Below, piece by piece: positions 1 through 12,851 of a stretch of DNA of 64,000 nt (position 1 is the first letter of the stretch; each line of letters opens with the position of its first letter). Both the position numbers and the translations under genes were made by a program. The stretch is from Epiperipatus broadwayi. Taxonomy: Eukaryota > Onychophora > Udeonychophora > Euonychophora > Peripatidae. Below the pieces are notes generated by a model that ran no database searches, had not been told where the DNA came from, and worked only from the letters and a program-made list of their open reading frames with translations. The DNA lies in assembly GCA_028023455.1 (NCBI GenBank), contig JAQFVV010011395.1:1-64000 (forward strand). The letters run 5' to 3'.

Positions 1-159
1 ATTTTAATAACTGATAATAAATTTTATAAATATAATAGTATAAAAATATATTAAAGATAAATATGCAAATTTTAACTAAGCATAATAATTTAATTGAGCT
101 AGTCGTATTATAAATTATATTTTACATCGAGAAGTAAGGGTACTATATATATATATATA

Positions 160-1950
160 GCAGTTAACAAAATGTGCTAATAAACAGCATTATATATAAA
201 TGTAATACAGTACTACTTTAAAAAAAAGTCTCAATATTTCAAAAAAATGTCCTATGCTCCTCTTAAACATCCAAAAAATGTCCCATCATGCTTTCAGCAG
301 TTCATAAAATGTCATGCAGATCTTGACATTGAAAAAAATATCTTCTGTAGTTCTATCATCCCAACACTTATATATTGACAAAAATATAAAAAAATTGTAA
401 AGAGAATATATTTACTAATCTAAAAAAAAAAAAAACCAATAAGCAATGAAATTGGAAATTAATCGTTATTAATAGGTGTTTATTAATATCCATACCTTAT
501 TCACATATTCTTTTAAATATAGCTATTGTAATAAATAAATAATTTTCATTTTCAAAAATAAAATACAGTTCAGTAATGAGAGCATTATCTTTTCATCCAC
601 CACGCTGAAGTTATCTCTCAAGCAATGATGAGGCTTTTAAAAAAAAATCTTAGTATTTATTTAAAAAAATAAAGTACTTGTGTATTTATCGGTGAAATAA
701 CTTCAGTTAATAGAAAAATAATACTAACAAAGTGGACATATTATAAAATTGTCTTTCATTAAAATAACAGTAATAGGAAAAACAACACTGGAAATCTCCT
801 AAAGGTGTATAATTTAACAAAAAAAAAAAAGGTTTTCGGGCTTCCTAAATTGGCATATACATACCAGTTTTGAGATTACCGTTCTTTGTGACATAATCGT
901 TCGTCCATAATTATTCTAAAACTTTACGAGTGTAAATTTTTTAAAGATTAGCAAACTTCATATTTAATAAACTAGTTTTTTAATTAGAAAAAAAAAAAAA
1001 AGGGGGGGGGGTATAAATACGTACATTGCGAATATGTTTGGACTTTATATGTAAAAAATGAATTTTTGAATTAAAGTTAATTTTAAAAATTTATTATGAA
1101 TACGATACACATAAAAAAATTAGTAAACAAAAGAAAATTTCGACATTCAATATATATCATATTCCTAGCATTCTTAAAAAATTAACTTGAATTCTCATTT
1201 TTTAAATATAACGTTTGCTAATAGCGCTGCTATAACGGAATCGTCCGACCATAATAATTCTAACTTTGTTAATTATTCGAGCACTTTAGATTTATTTTTT
1301 AAAATATTATTATTTATTCGATAAATTGCAACAGGTAAATTAATTTTTATAAGCGATGCGTGTACCCACGGCATCCATTGAAGGCACACCATTGTTACGA
1401 AGGCATCAGTTATTACGTAAACTAGTTTAATTATAAAATGTAAATATTTACTCACAAAAAGCAATACGGTTAATTCAATTATGCAGTATTAACTTACATA
1501 TGTAAATATCCAAAATAAACAAATATTAGCGTGTAAATTATATCTAGACGTTTAAAATTATGTTACGTACAAACTCACATTTTTATAAGAGAAAAAGTAC
1601 TGTTCCAGTTTCATCTCAAGATTCTCTTTTGCAACGCCATCTACTGAGATTATAAAATGTTCATACAAATAAAATAAATGTTTTCCCGAAGGTTTGTGGT
1701 GATGGTATTTTAGTTGAATTTATAAATACTATTTCCATCATCTAATATTAAATATTGAATGTCTTTAGAAAAATTTAACTTTATTTAAATTTTCCAATTA
1801 CATTCATCTATTAATAGTAGTAAACAGATTAGTATATTAATGTTGATATTAATTTTTATGTCGTGTCGTGTTAATGAAATATTAGAGTTGCGCTAACAAG
1901 AAAGGATGATTCACGGATTGAAAAAGTAAAAAATATTAATTTTAATTGTA
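160..1950. repeat. 1.8-kb dispersed non-coding repeat, copy A
   Basis: Aligns by eye along its whole length, same orientation, with 48706-50480: both begin with the shared stretch starting cagttaacaaaatgtg and both end near a shared aagaaaggatgattca. No reading frame is conserved between copies. The interior holds two direct sub-repeats related to each other (around 890-960 and 1240-1310, each with an ATCGT-CC-ATAAT core) flanking a decayed palindrome. No terminal inverted repeats or clear target duplication were found, so the class (non-autonomous DNA element, Helitron-like, or duplicated segment) is open. Confidence 0.75.
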
Positions 1951-4003
1951 TAATAAACGAACTGTTGTGCTTAAAATTAACTTGTTTGTGTACTATATAA
2001 CATTTTTTATTCACTTAACAAATTTATTTATAGATAGCCCAAGAGTTCTTTTTTCAGATTTAAACTATTTAAAAAGCTATACATTATAAATAAATGAAAC
2101 CATTAAGTATTTATCTTTTTACATTTTATTTTTCCTGACTTTAGATTTTCCTTTTCACTAATTTTTTTATATTTTTTATTTGGGTCTGCCGCTCCCGCTA
2201 TTTTTTTTTTTTTTTTTTACGTTAAATTGATTTTTAAATTTTCGATAAATTTATCCTTTCTTTAATATGGATTAATCTGGTATTCCTAATTTTATTATCT
2301 ATCTTAAAATACAATACACTTTTGATTTCATTGTTACCCACACACGTGCGCGCTTCCCACGATTGTCTCTTGTTTGTTAACACACGTTTTGTTACCTAAA
2401 ACTTTGTTTTCTATCTTCTTTGAATTTTTGTTTCATGTACTAGACTAATCTATACTGGCAGTTGATTTCTAACATTATTTTAACAGTATAAATTTAACAT
2501 AATACACTTTAAAAAAACATTATACAGTATATTGCAACAGCCATGCTCAATCCCTCCCCGTTGCACGTTTTAGTTTAACAACCAAACCCATCTGTGCTGG
2601 ATTCAAACCCTATTAAAATATTCATTTTCTTAAAATAAACATATAAACCTTACTATCACGGCTAGGTGCGCAGCATTATATATGCGCATACGAATACATG
2701 CTGTACGCACATAGGCTAGTAAGTGTTACAGCGAATATAATGATTTAAAATTTATATTTTATAAAGGAATGATTTATATTATAATTTTAAATAGTAGAAA
2801 TGTCAATTTAGTAATTTTATTAAATATAAATTCGTATGTGGATGTATGATTCACCATATATAATAATATATAGAGAGCGGCTTGATTTTGTTTTGTAAAA
2901 AGAGCAAAAAGCTTTTAGTTAAATTAATTAAAAATAAAAATTTAGCTGTAAACAAATTTGCATCAAGTCCACAGCACCCGTGGTTAAATCAAAGTGTGAA
3001 AGTTGATCCCAATACAAAAACAAGAAAAACGTATCTCATTTCCTTTCAAAATAATAATACTACAATCCAAAATTATTCATTATTTTCTTTCATAAAATAC
3101 AATGCTATATGATGTAATAACTGTTGAAATTAAGATAGCGATACGATGCATAGAACATGAAGAAATAACTAGAGTAAAGACTCAATAGTATAAAATATAT
3201 TGGATAATCTACATGGAAACAGTGTAAATGAAGATGTATGACTTTTCTGTCTAATACCTTCAAATATAATAATAATGTTCAGGCTATTTATTCAGCATTC
3301 ACTCGAACATTTTAAAATACAAAATATCAAGAAAAACACTGACCATGGAAAATATAAATATATTGAAAAAGTAACAACTAATTTACATGCAAATAAAAGT
3401 TACTCTATGCAAATTAACCAAAGTGATAGAGTCTTTAAAAGTGACCAGCTGTGAGAGTATAATGTCAGTAATTGAAGAACAATAGTAAACTAATAAAAAG
3501 TTAATATGGAAATGTGATATTGTTCTTTACACAAGGATCTTATTTTGATGGGATACTTTTGACCAATGTAAGATAAGAAAAGCCATTGAGATTTTGAAAA
3601 GATAAAATTGTATCAATGAATATGGTAATACATACAAACTTTCTTTTAATTGGAAGAATTTTTTTAAAAAAACATTAATCTGAATAGTTTCAGATTTTTT
3701 TCAATTTTATATACCAGTTTTTTTATTGGTGAAATTTTTTAACATTGATACAAATCAATTTTACAGCACCTCCACAAACATTTTTATAGTATTCTAATCA
3801 TTGGCAGTTAATGGCTTGAATGATCAAACTGAAACATTAGTATACTTATAATAAAAATCATATATAGATGAACCCAAAAATATATCATTTATAAATACAT
3901 TTTAGATTTCAGTGAAGCATCTTTCAGATACAAATTAAATACACAAAAACCATAAAATACTGATAAGCAAAAAATAGTTATTAATGTGTTTTTATTATAG
4001 TTA
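1951..4003. other. AT-rich stretch without recognised gene
   Basis: Homopolymer runs and simple AT-rich sequence. A 23-bp tandem doublet (unit with ttattaatgtgttttt) lies at about 3976-4021. A box-B-like stretch (ggattcaaaccc, about 2598-2609) has no convincing A box. No coding region supported. Confidence 0.6.
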
Positions 4004-4686
4004 TTAATGTGTTTTTATTATTATAAAAGTAGAAGAAAAGAGGAAACAGAAACTATTGGGATATTTGATTAATGCATCAATATCTGGGTTGATAGAAGGA
4101 GTTGCAATTTTCAGTGAGTTTTCAAGGTCTTCATAACATATTTTGGTCCAAAATTTATTCTTAATGTATTTCATTTTTGAAAATAGTTGCACACAAATGC
4201 AAGTGTTGCAAAAAATGACACAAACAGTAGATGAATGTAAAGCAAAGGTTGTTTGTCTCTGAAAAATAGGATCCATAAAAGTCCAGTAAAGTGGCACAAT
4301 CAATCTTTTCTTTAAATTGAATATCAGTTTGCAACTTTATGCATTCCATCTGAAAATCATATTGGTTTCAACTGAAAATATAGTTTTCAAATTTAGCAAA
4401 ATATTATTTTTCTGGAAATCATAAAATCTGTTTTCAAATTTTTACCACAAATTAAAAAGCAAAAATGCATATTTTGTTATTCACAGAACTATGTTTAGCT
4501 AAAATATTGAAATGAATAAAATGACTTGCCTCAATTTTATCCTGCCATAATTTTAGTTTTATTTTGAATGCTGTTATTTGAAACCTTGTATTGATAATAA
4601 AGAATAATATTTTTGTAGTATAATTTTCACTGCATTTTCAAGGAAGAAAGGAACTGATTTCTATCCACTTTTTGTCACTACCTTTC

Positions 4687-5200
4687 ATGAGAGTGATGTA
4701 ACAGAATTACACTGCACAAATATTTTTTACTATTTGATAATCTCTACTTTGATAAATGACTAATAAAATGATTACTATATTTTCATTAAGTGATTTGGAT
4801 CACAGTTGTAAGGGCAGCACATTTGACATATACATATAGAGTGAACAATGTAAGATTTAATACGCTTGATGTATATAGTGAAATTAAATTCTTAAAAATT
4901 GCATTAATATTTCTTAAGGCTAATGATAAATATAAGTAAAAGACTGTAGTCTGGGACGACTGATGAGTGCTGTTTCAACATGAAATATGCATGTTGAAGA
5001 CCATACAATTTTATATGACTTTGGTTATGTTTGTTTATGATTACACTTCTCCACAAAGTGTTAAAAGCAGATAGAAATGAGTCATTACATTGCATGAAAG
5101 TGTAGTAAAAATTACATTGTAGAAATATTATTCTTTATTGGATAATCTCAAATCTAATAAATAACTAATAAAAATATTAATATTCTTTTGATAATTTGGT
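4687..5200. repeat. Pair of about 105-bp direct repeats inside the hAT fossil
   Basis: The stretch 4687-4795 resembles 5087-5200 (shared features: a tttcatga/gcatgaaag start, attaca-tg, aaatattttt, ggataatctc-like core, ataactaataaaa). They are spaced about 400 bp apart and bracket the hammerhead fossil at 4950-5003. This could be the repeats of a small non-autonomous retroelement, or a long duplicated target. Confidence 0.45.
4950..5003 (+). ncRNA. Decayed hammerhead ribozyme (fossil)
   Basis: Reads CTGATGA at 4960-4966, then a potential stem II (GTGCTG, TTT loop, CAACAT; two mismatches/wobbles that single transitions explain), then GAAA at 4982-4985, then a stem III candidate pairing ATAT with ATGT around a GC loop. 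Stem I is poor (only GTCT/AGAC about 8 bases out). Order matches type I hammerheads. Probably inactive. The box order plus compensating stem II is the reason for the call; stem I weakness is the reason for caution. Confidence 0.5.
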
Positions 5201-6090
5201 TTTCATCTTGATGGTCCATATGGATTTATTGGAATAGGCAATTAAATTCTAAAGAGATGCTAAATCTGTAGGTCAATTCTCATTGTCAAAGTCTGGCACA
5301 AATGTATTTTTTTGTTAACATAAGTGATTTGGTAACACATCACAAAAAGTCATTTCAGCATTTATTTTAGACTGAGCTATATTTTTTTCAAAAAGTACAT
5401 GAGGTCACCATCTTCAACATTATTACTTTTAAGGAATATCTGGAATTGATAATGATTCAATCCCCAAGGCCTTAAGAAATGTAAAATTTTGATGATGCTT
5501 TGCATAGCATCCATTTTAAAAGTATTTTCACATAAACTTTCTTGATGTATTATGCAATGGTGTTTCAAGAAATATGGCTTTTGGAGAGCAATTGTATAAT
5601 CCATTAATTAAACAATTGCCTCTCTTTTATCGAATCACACGGGCAACATCAGTAACTATACCAGTTATGGGTACAAAAAAAGTTGTTTTAACATATTTTT
5701 ACTGTTTCATAAATCTTGTTGATTTAGTTCTTTTAATGACAGTAGAAAAGCCATTGCTTCAGTGACCTTATATTTATCAATATCTCGAATAAAAATGGCA
5801 ACTTGAACTGTATCTGTAGGTTCATCAACATCATCTACCATCAAAGCATAAAATTTAAAATTAGCTTGATTTTTTAAACTTCTTTAAAAACATTTTACAT
5901 TCCCTTTAAGTTGCCAGTTTAGTTTAATGGGACAGACCAATTTTAGAATTATCTTCCTTTCTTCAGTGCAAATTATATGTACTACACTTTCTAAACATTG
6001 CCTATTAAACTCCTGATTAATGAACGCTTTTTAATTTTTTTTGCTATTAATTTCATCCAAATCACAAGTTAATAGACTTATTCAAATGAA

Positions 6091-7286
6091 TAGATAAATG
6101 ATATATTAATCATAATTTGGAATATCATGGCAAATGTGAACATATAAAATCTAATTAGCAAATAAAATACATTTTATTACTGAAATAGAATTCAATAATT
6201 ATTAAAGTGAGTCTAATTTCATTATGACCATCCACTGATATAAGAGCTAGTTAATAAATCTATTATAAATGTTACATAATCATTAAGCTAAACAATTTCA
6301 TTTACATTTAATATGGTATAAAATTAGCCCATACAAACAAAAGGTTTGTATACGAATAAATACCTTTATAAACAATTAATGTATCTGTCATAATTTTCAA
6401 ATATATTATTTTATATTGTGTAAACAATATTGGCATTCAACTGGGATATTTATCTAGTATATAAATATTATTCATAAACTATAAACATTATTCCAATATA
6501 TATTTTGGATTATTTTGTTAATAGAGCTTGCTTACTCTTTGCTCATTTTTTTCCATTACAGATTTGATTTACTTAACTTGTAAAGCGCAATTAATTTTAG
6601 CTAACTTATTTACACTATTACAGATTTGATATTATACTATTAATACTATTATAGATTTTAACTTTATGTAATTGGTACTGCATAGAATTTCTTCCATTAT
6701 TGATTTTAGTACTCATGCATGTTGGTATTCTATTAGAATAACTAGATCAATTGATTTTTTCTCATTTTGTACTGTTATAGATTTAGCTTGCTTAAGGACT
6801 TAGGACATTAATACAATGAATTCCCATGTTCTCATTTTTATACCAATACAGATTTGGATTCAGAGCTAGGGCATATAGAGTTTCTATCTTTATCTTGTTT
6901 ATTTTTCTTATATTTCCTGATTTAATACCCCAATTCATGGGGCATAGCAATACCTCTCTCATTGCTCTCATTTTATTTTGTTATAGTAACAAGATCCTCT
7001 CAGAAGTATAAATATATTATTTTATACAATGATAGACAATGATATGATTCGAATCTTAGATATAAATTAATTTACATTATTATAAAATTATAATGATAAT
7101 TATTATTGATAAATATGATAATCACCATTGCATTTAGTACTAAATATTATTCAACCTAAGGTTGATGATTATATGAATATTGTGTCATCATTGGAAAGCT
7201 ATAACAGAGTATATTTTGGGTTTCCCATGTGACACATATAAATTCAAAAGGAAATGTCTCATTGCTACATATTACAGTATATATAT
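6091..7286. other. Non-coding, with degenerate tandem motif
   Basis: AT-rich. From about 6536 to 6990 a loose motif (ctcatttt, pyrimidines, tatTACAGATTTg, then cttaa) recurs about seven times at 35-135-bp spacing, for example near 6560, 6622, 6652, 6765 and 6848. It looks like a very old minisatellite. No gene seen. Confidence 0.45.
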
Positions 7287-9028
7287 ATCATCATCATCAA
7301 CCATTATCAATCCACTGCAAGATGAAGGTCTCTCCACCTTTTCCTATCTTTAGCTTTTCTTCTCCACATCACCCCTGCACACTTTCTTATTTCATCCATG
7401 CATCTCACATGTGGTCTCTTTCTGGGTCTTTTACAATCTCTTGGAATCCGGTTTAAAATTTTAATTGTCCATCTGTTATCATCTCTTCTAACAATATGTC
7501 CAGCCCAACTCCACTTCAGTCTTTTAATTTTTTTAATGAGGTCAGTAACACCTGTTTGTTCTCTTACACATACATTGCATTTTCGATACCTTCTTGTCAC
7601 TCCCAACATGCATCTCACCCTACTTCTTTGAGTAGTCTGAAGTCTCTGTATTGCTCTTCTATTAAGTGTCCAAGTCTCAGAAACATAAGTAAGAACTGGC
7701 AAAACACATTTATTAAAAAACGTCCTTTTCAAACACATAGGCATATTTTCTTTTAGTATCAAGTTATTTCTACCAAAACCACTCCAACCAAGTTTAATTC
7801 TATGATTAATTTCATCCATTATATTTCCATCTGTATTAATAATCTGACCAAGGTATTTGTAACTGTTAACTTCTTCTAACTCATCATAATCAATCTTTAT
7901 TTTCATATTTTGATAAAATCTATTAAACATTACTTTAGTCTTTTTAACATTTATATTTAGTCCTACTTTCATCTGATAACTCCTGCAACATTCCCTGTAG
8001 CTCTAAAGCATTATTTGCAAAAACAACTACATCATCTGCAAAATCTAAATGACTTAAATAATCTCCATTTTCTTTCACTCCCTTAGCTTCCCATTTTAAA
8101 CCACAAAATACTTCTAGCAGCATTGCTGTAAAATGTTTTGGAGATATGAAGTCACCCTGTCTCACACCCTTTTCAATGTTGATTTTCCTACTATCATTAT
8201 GTAATCTAATTGTTGCTGTTGCATTTTTATAAATATTCTTCAAAATATGACAATATCCTAGATCTACACCTTGATGATCCAATGCTTTAATCACTGAAGA
8301 AATGTTTATAGAATCAAATGCCTTTTCATAGTCTACAAATCCTAAGTATAATGGTGACGCATATTCATTTGTCCTTTCTATAATTTCTCTCAATACCTGG
8401 ATATGATCTACTGTACTAAAACCACTTTTAAATCCAGCTTGTTCTCTTGGTTGGTGGAAATCCAGTGTTTTCTGTAAACGAGTTGTAATTATCTTAGTAA
8501 AATTTTTGTATAAAACAGATAAAAGACTGATAGATCTGTAATTTCTAATATCTTCTTTATCACCTTTTTAAAATATTAATATTAATACTGCATTCTTCCA
8601 ATCATCTGGTACATCTTTATCATTTAGACATTTGGTATATAACTGCTAAAAAATTTTCTATTTCTTCACCTGCTTCTTTTAATATATCAATTACAATTCC
8701 ATCATTACCTGGAGCCTTCCCTTTCTTCATAAATTTAATTGCACATCTCACTTCCTCATTCAAAATTCTGGGCAATTCGGAAAATATAATATGTATAGGA
8801 GGCACTTGTTCTTTATTACTATATAATTCTTGATAGAAGTATTCTACACATTTTATGATGTCATCTCTTTTTTTAGTAATAATGCCATCTTTTTTTCTTA
8901 TTGCAGATATAAATTTCCTACCAATACCAAAATGTTGTTTTACACTCTTTAGACTTTTATTCTCTTCTACAGCTTTCCTTGCTAGTTCACAATTATATTT
9001 TCTTATATCATTTTCACTCATGTAATAA
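7287..9028 (-). mobile_element. RTE-type LINE, 5'-truncated
   Basis: Minus-strand copy of the same family as the full-length element at 17921-21210. The 3' end is a short (ATC)n tail at 7287-7298 followed by the same 3' sequence as the second copy (tccactgca-gatgaaggtc). It breaks off at about 9028, within the linker just upstream of the RT fingers, so the endonuclease half is missing. 5' truncation is normal for target-primed reverse transcription. The AT-rich flanks hide any target duplication. Confidence 0.85.
7307..9021 (-). pseudogene. RTE LINE reverse transcriptase, broken
   Basis: Reverse transcriptase of an RTE-clade retrotransposon. In order from 9021: a linker with KKRDDIIK; the RT start [19 protein letters not shown] (8730-8680); a frameshift near 8570 (short deletion in a T run); RT motif FVDYEKAFDSI (about 8340); GVRQGDFISPKHFTAMLLEV (about 8150-8095); catalytic FADDVVVFAN (about 8040-8010); a frameshift near 7968; then VLPVLTYVSETWTLNRRAIQ and a C-terminal RLKWSWAGHIVRR segment. 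The FADD aspartates are intact, but at least two frameshifts and the absent N-terminus mean no full protein can be made. The motif order and the ETWTLNRRAIQ block are typical of RTE/BovB-like RTs. Confidence 0.85.
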
Positions 9029-9070
9029 TATTACTATTCGATGTCTGTATTTTTTTCAAAACAATATACA

Positions 9071-10930
9071 TAATTTTATAATTGAATATTTGTAAATACA
9101 GTAATTAAATAATTAAAAAAAATTTCCACTTAGGAGCACTTATGATTATCCTAGTAATCTTTATCAACTAAAACTTTGAAAGGCTAATCTTTCCACAATT
9201 CCATGAACTTAACATTTGCTGCTTGCCTGTTGATTAAGTCATGTTTATATTTGTATATTAGCATAGCTTCCTTTATTTTTCTTTTATTGTTATTTTATTC
9301 AATCTGCAATATTTTTACATTATTAAAATTGAAGTCAAAACCATAAATACATGACTTATTATGGTTGTAAAAAACAGATGCTGAAGTATTATCTACTATA
9401 CAATTTTGTTTCAATTTCTGAACCAGTTTTAATAATAGCAAATGGTCTTTAGGTCTTTTTCCCAACATACATCTTGATTCACCTATTTATCCACTGTGAC
9501 ACCTACATATCCATTTATAAATGACACAATTTTTATTTATAGATGAGGTTTTATCTTTGGAATGCAATACCACATATACCTTTATAAACTTTCCTTATAA
9601 AATTTACTTGATCATTTAAAATATATGATATTGATATCCATATTTTTTATTAGCAGGAGAATCATTATTGAAATTTTTATTCTTATATTTTATATTAAAA
9701 TCTCTAATAACATTATATATACAATTATAATTGTAGCCCACATTTAACAATTCATTCAAATATATTTCAATATTTTTGACATTACCCAATGAATATTTGC
9801 AAAGACTATTTACTTCAAACCTGCCATTTTGTGTGATATTGACATTTTTTATTTATATGAAACATAACCTCTTTTCACTATTGGTTTAATGGTCATACAG
9901 TAATCCAGCATAAATTGATTTCTAGTTATTTTAAGATCAAGAAACTGAATGCACATGAAATTTTCGTCTGTTTCTATCCATTTTAGGCCTTTTAAACCAT
10001 TTAATTCTTTAAACAACTCATTAATTGTATTTAGTTTGCCATATACAAAAATATTGTGAACATGTTGATAATATACAGTAATATATTTTTTGATAATATT
10101 CCTTTTTCAAAATATTTTCTTCATATGTAGAAATTATAAAATTATATATTTGAGCACATTTTATAAAAATCCTTCTTAAAAACTGACTAAATATTTTTAT
10201 CAATAAAGTTTAACGTTTCAGTTATAAATTTTATTATTTTCATGTTAATATTTTTTAAACTTAATGCATTGGAAATAATTTCAATAGATGCCAATCAATC
10301 AATTTATCCATACATTTCACTAACATCTAGAGTACATATTACATCATTAACATCAATCTTAACATTACAAATTTTATTAACAAAGTCAAATAAAAAATAA
10401 CATATTGTATATTTACCAAAACCAAGAATTTCTTATAGCATTTTCTCAATTAAACAACATGTTTCATAATAAAACGTATACCCAAAATCAACCATTAAAC
10501 ATAATGTTTCATTTTCTTTATGCAGTTTTATATTTGAAAAAATCTTGGGTCATATTGCAGAAGGGTAATATCAATTACATTATTTTTGGCTTTTTTAAAA
10601 ATGTTATTAATAAATTGAATATGTAAATTTTCAATATATATTTACTTTATCAACTTTCATAAAGTTAAGATTTTTCATTTGAATAATAACTTTGTCTTCA
10701 TAATCACATTTTAGTAATAAACACATACTAAGATCTTTATCTTTTTTATATAGATTAGATTATTCTCAGATGTATTTTTTTTTTAAATTTAGATATTTGT
10801 ATGTTCCAATCATAATCCATTTTATAATTAAACTTGTTTTCTTTTACTAGGATAATCGAAAGAGCTCCTAAGTGGATAAAATTTTTAATTATTTAATTAC
10901 TGTATTTACAAATATTCAATTATATAATTA
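9071..10930 (-). mobile_element. Penelope-like element with inverted terminal repeats
   Basis: Two arms, 9071-9157 and 10844-10930, are reverse complements of each other over about 87 bp with few mismatches (both contain cacttaggagc on one strand or the other, and aatatttgtaaatacagt). Between them lies a minus-strand PLE reading region. PLE terminal repeats can occur in direct or inverted arrangement. The left arm starts about 40 bp from the truncated LINE at 9028. Confidence 0.75.
9300..10700 (-). pseudogene. Penelope-like RT plus GIY-YIG endonuclease, decayed
   Basis: Minus-strand remains of a PLE polyprotein. RT motif A reads VICTLDVSEMYG at about 10355-10300, followed by a stop. The catalytic YVDD region has decayed to YYQHVHNIFVYG (about 10075-10030). 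Downstream are the thumb-like block FLDLKITRNQF (about 9935-9900), a linker LCKYSLGNVKNIEIYLNELL (about 9800-9740), then a GIY-YIG-like region around 9560-9420 with stops. Several frameshifts; both RT aspartates of motif C are lost. The GIY-YIG part is only barely recognisable. Confidence 0.65.
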
Positions 10931-12558
10931 CACACACACACATATATATATATTGTAAGGGGTGACTTACAACCAACCATCACACAGTTCCTAATTTTTC
11001 TCAATGTTTGAATTCAGGCTAATTGATAGGCAAATAAGTTATCCTACATACCTGTTTATACACCTGAAACATATGTATATAAACACAAATAAACTAATAT
11101 TTTTGTCTATTTGTAGAAATTAATTTTTTCTTCACTTAATATCACTAACAAAAAATATGATAACTAATTGACTTATATGACAGACATGATCAAAGGTCAA
11201 AATAGTTGCTAGGTGATCAAGTTTGAATAATGAAGACTAAATTAAAAAAGGTAATAATAGTAATGTTTTTATAATTTTTTTATTAGTTTATAACAATAGG
11301 CTAAAGCTAGCACAAGAAAACAGTCTTGTGATTTTCACTTGTCTGGCTAACAAAAAAACCATCAGAACATAAAGAAAAGTCTTACTTTTTTTTTAAAAAA
11401 GAAAAAAACTGTTCTGCATTTTAAAACTAAATGTTTATATGTAAAAATTAATACAAAACCTTTATCATTGGGATAAAAGGAAAGTAGAAATTTAATCTTA
11501 ATTGCTAAAATGACAAACTAATAAAAATAGCAGGAATGAACTAATGGTTTAATTTGTTCTAGAAAGCTTAAATTGATTGTTATTAAGATAAAGAAAAAAA
11601 ACATGAAACTGCTAGAAATTGATTGTTTCTTTAAGCAATTTTTCTATATATATATATTGAAGCCAGGATATAAATATTAGTCAATAGTAAAGTAATCATT
11701 GCAATGTGTTTGGGGTAAACCAATACTGTGGGCATCCCAATGTCATTATGAACCTGTCTGTGAAAATGTCTTTACACAGCACTGGTAAATATCAATCTTC
11801 AATGGATTTATGCTGTGTTCAGAGGAAATAATTGGTATGTGCTCCTTGTTCTTAATCAAGTAGTATGGAGTATATAAATATCAACAGTTAGTGAACAAGA
11901 ACGTGATGTATGGAGATTGGTATTCAAGTTTATAGACTCTTACAGTGGACAAATGCTAGCTTTCCTCAGGATATATATATATATATTATTCACATGATTT
12001 TCATTATTTATTTTTATTTCAATATTTGCAATTTCATGTATTGTGATTTTTTTCTTTTGAATATTCAACTTCACCTTCAAATTCAGTCACCTGCATTTTA
12101 AATGTGGGAGCAGTTATGTGAAATATATCGATATGTTGATGTATAAAAAAAGATCAGAATCAATAAATATGTATAATTATTAATGAAGGTGAATTTGTAG
12201 ATCCCTCTGGAAATTCAACACTGCTTCATCAAAGCGATCTCAAGTAAGGTTTTAATATAATCAACATTAACTGCACTCTAGAACAAAGTTATGTTGCTTA
12301 CTAATAAGTTTTTAATAATATCTACTTGTAATTGTTTTGTTTCTAGGTGCACAATTAATCAACATGAGTGAATGGTATTTTTCTTAATTTTCACTAACTT
12401 TAATATGACTTACACATATATATGGGAGTGGGTCATTCTTTTTAAAAACAATTATAAATATATGTACTCCAACATATAAATATCATTGTAATAATTATAT
12501 TAATGGGGTAGACTTAGAATTACCAAATTCTCAATTTACTTTTTCCTTTTGTCATAAG
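10931..12558. other. Non-coding AT-rich stretch
   Basis: Contains CA and TA microsatellites at 10931-10955, 11647-11658 and 11970-11986. No coding region or RNA gene recognised. Confidence 0.55.
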
Positions 12559-12608
12559 GACGCTCTGAGGAAGGTACTTGATATTGTACTGAAATGTCAG
12601 CATTTAGC
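12559..12608 (+). ncRNA. Hammerhead-like sequence
   Basis: Has CTGAGGA at 12564-12570, a stem II of GTAC/GTAC closed by an 8-base loop, then GAAA, then a stem III candidate ATG-TCAG-CAT, and stem I pairing GCT with AGC at 12606-12608. One extra U sits between stem III and stem I, and stem I is short, so this may be a decayed or chance match. No PLE protein remnant was recognised next to it. Confidence 0.42.
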
Positions 12609-12851
12609 TTTTTCACTATACGGAATATCCCGCAAATAGTAATAATAATATGACATCTTTTATCGGTGAAAATATTAGAATTAATATATATATATATAGT
12701 GAATTATTTAATCTCATTTTGTATATGGTTTATTTTGAATCATTTTGTTTTCTCTAGTATAAATAAAGATTGATGGGGATAGACTTTATCATGAAATCTG
12801 GACCAAGGAGATTTATTGTTTTAAGCCCTCAAAATGATAGAAGACAATCCT

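Larger units (their letters stand above)
4010..6090 (-). pseudogene. hAT-superfamily transposase fossil
   Basis: Broken transposase read on the minus strand from about 6090 down to 4010, of the hAT branch that also gave rise to the GTF2IRD2/ZBED-type vertebrate genes. Seen in order: an RNase-H-fold start around 5870-5750 (VDDVDEPTDTVQVAIFIRD, then KVTEAM), a mid-section at 5604-5377 containing HCIIHQESLC and FLRPWGLNHYQF, and a C-terminal dimerisation region at 4349-4010 with CVQLFSKMKYIKNKF and LENSLKIATPSINPDIDALI. The pieces lie in different frames with stops between them. The family normally needs about 600 bp between the mid-section and the dimerisation region; here about 1,190 bp separate them, so 4640-5330 probably contains an insertion. 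Terminal inverted repeats were not found. Assignment rests on family knowledge, not on a search. Confidence 0.72.

Noticed and set aside
2882-3112. Small open frame of 76 codons
   Set aside because: Low-complexity Lys/Asn/Phe-rich translation of AT-rich DNA with no family resemblance.
7398-7756. Plus-strand open frames over the LINE 3' end (also 17960-18402 and 19486-19956)
   Set aside because: Antisense shadows of the minus-strand RTE reverse transcriptase.
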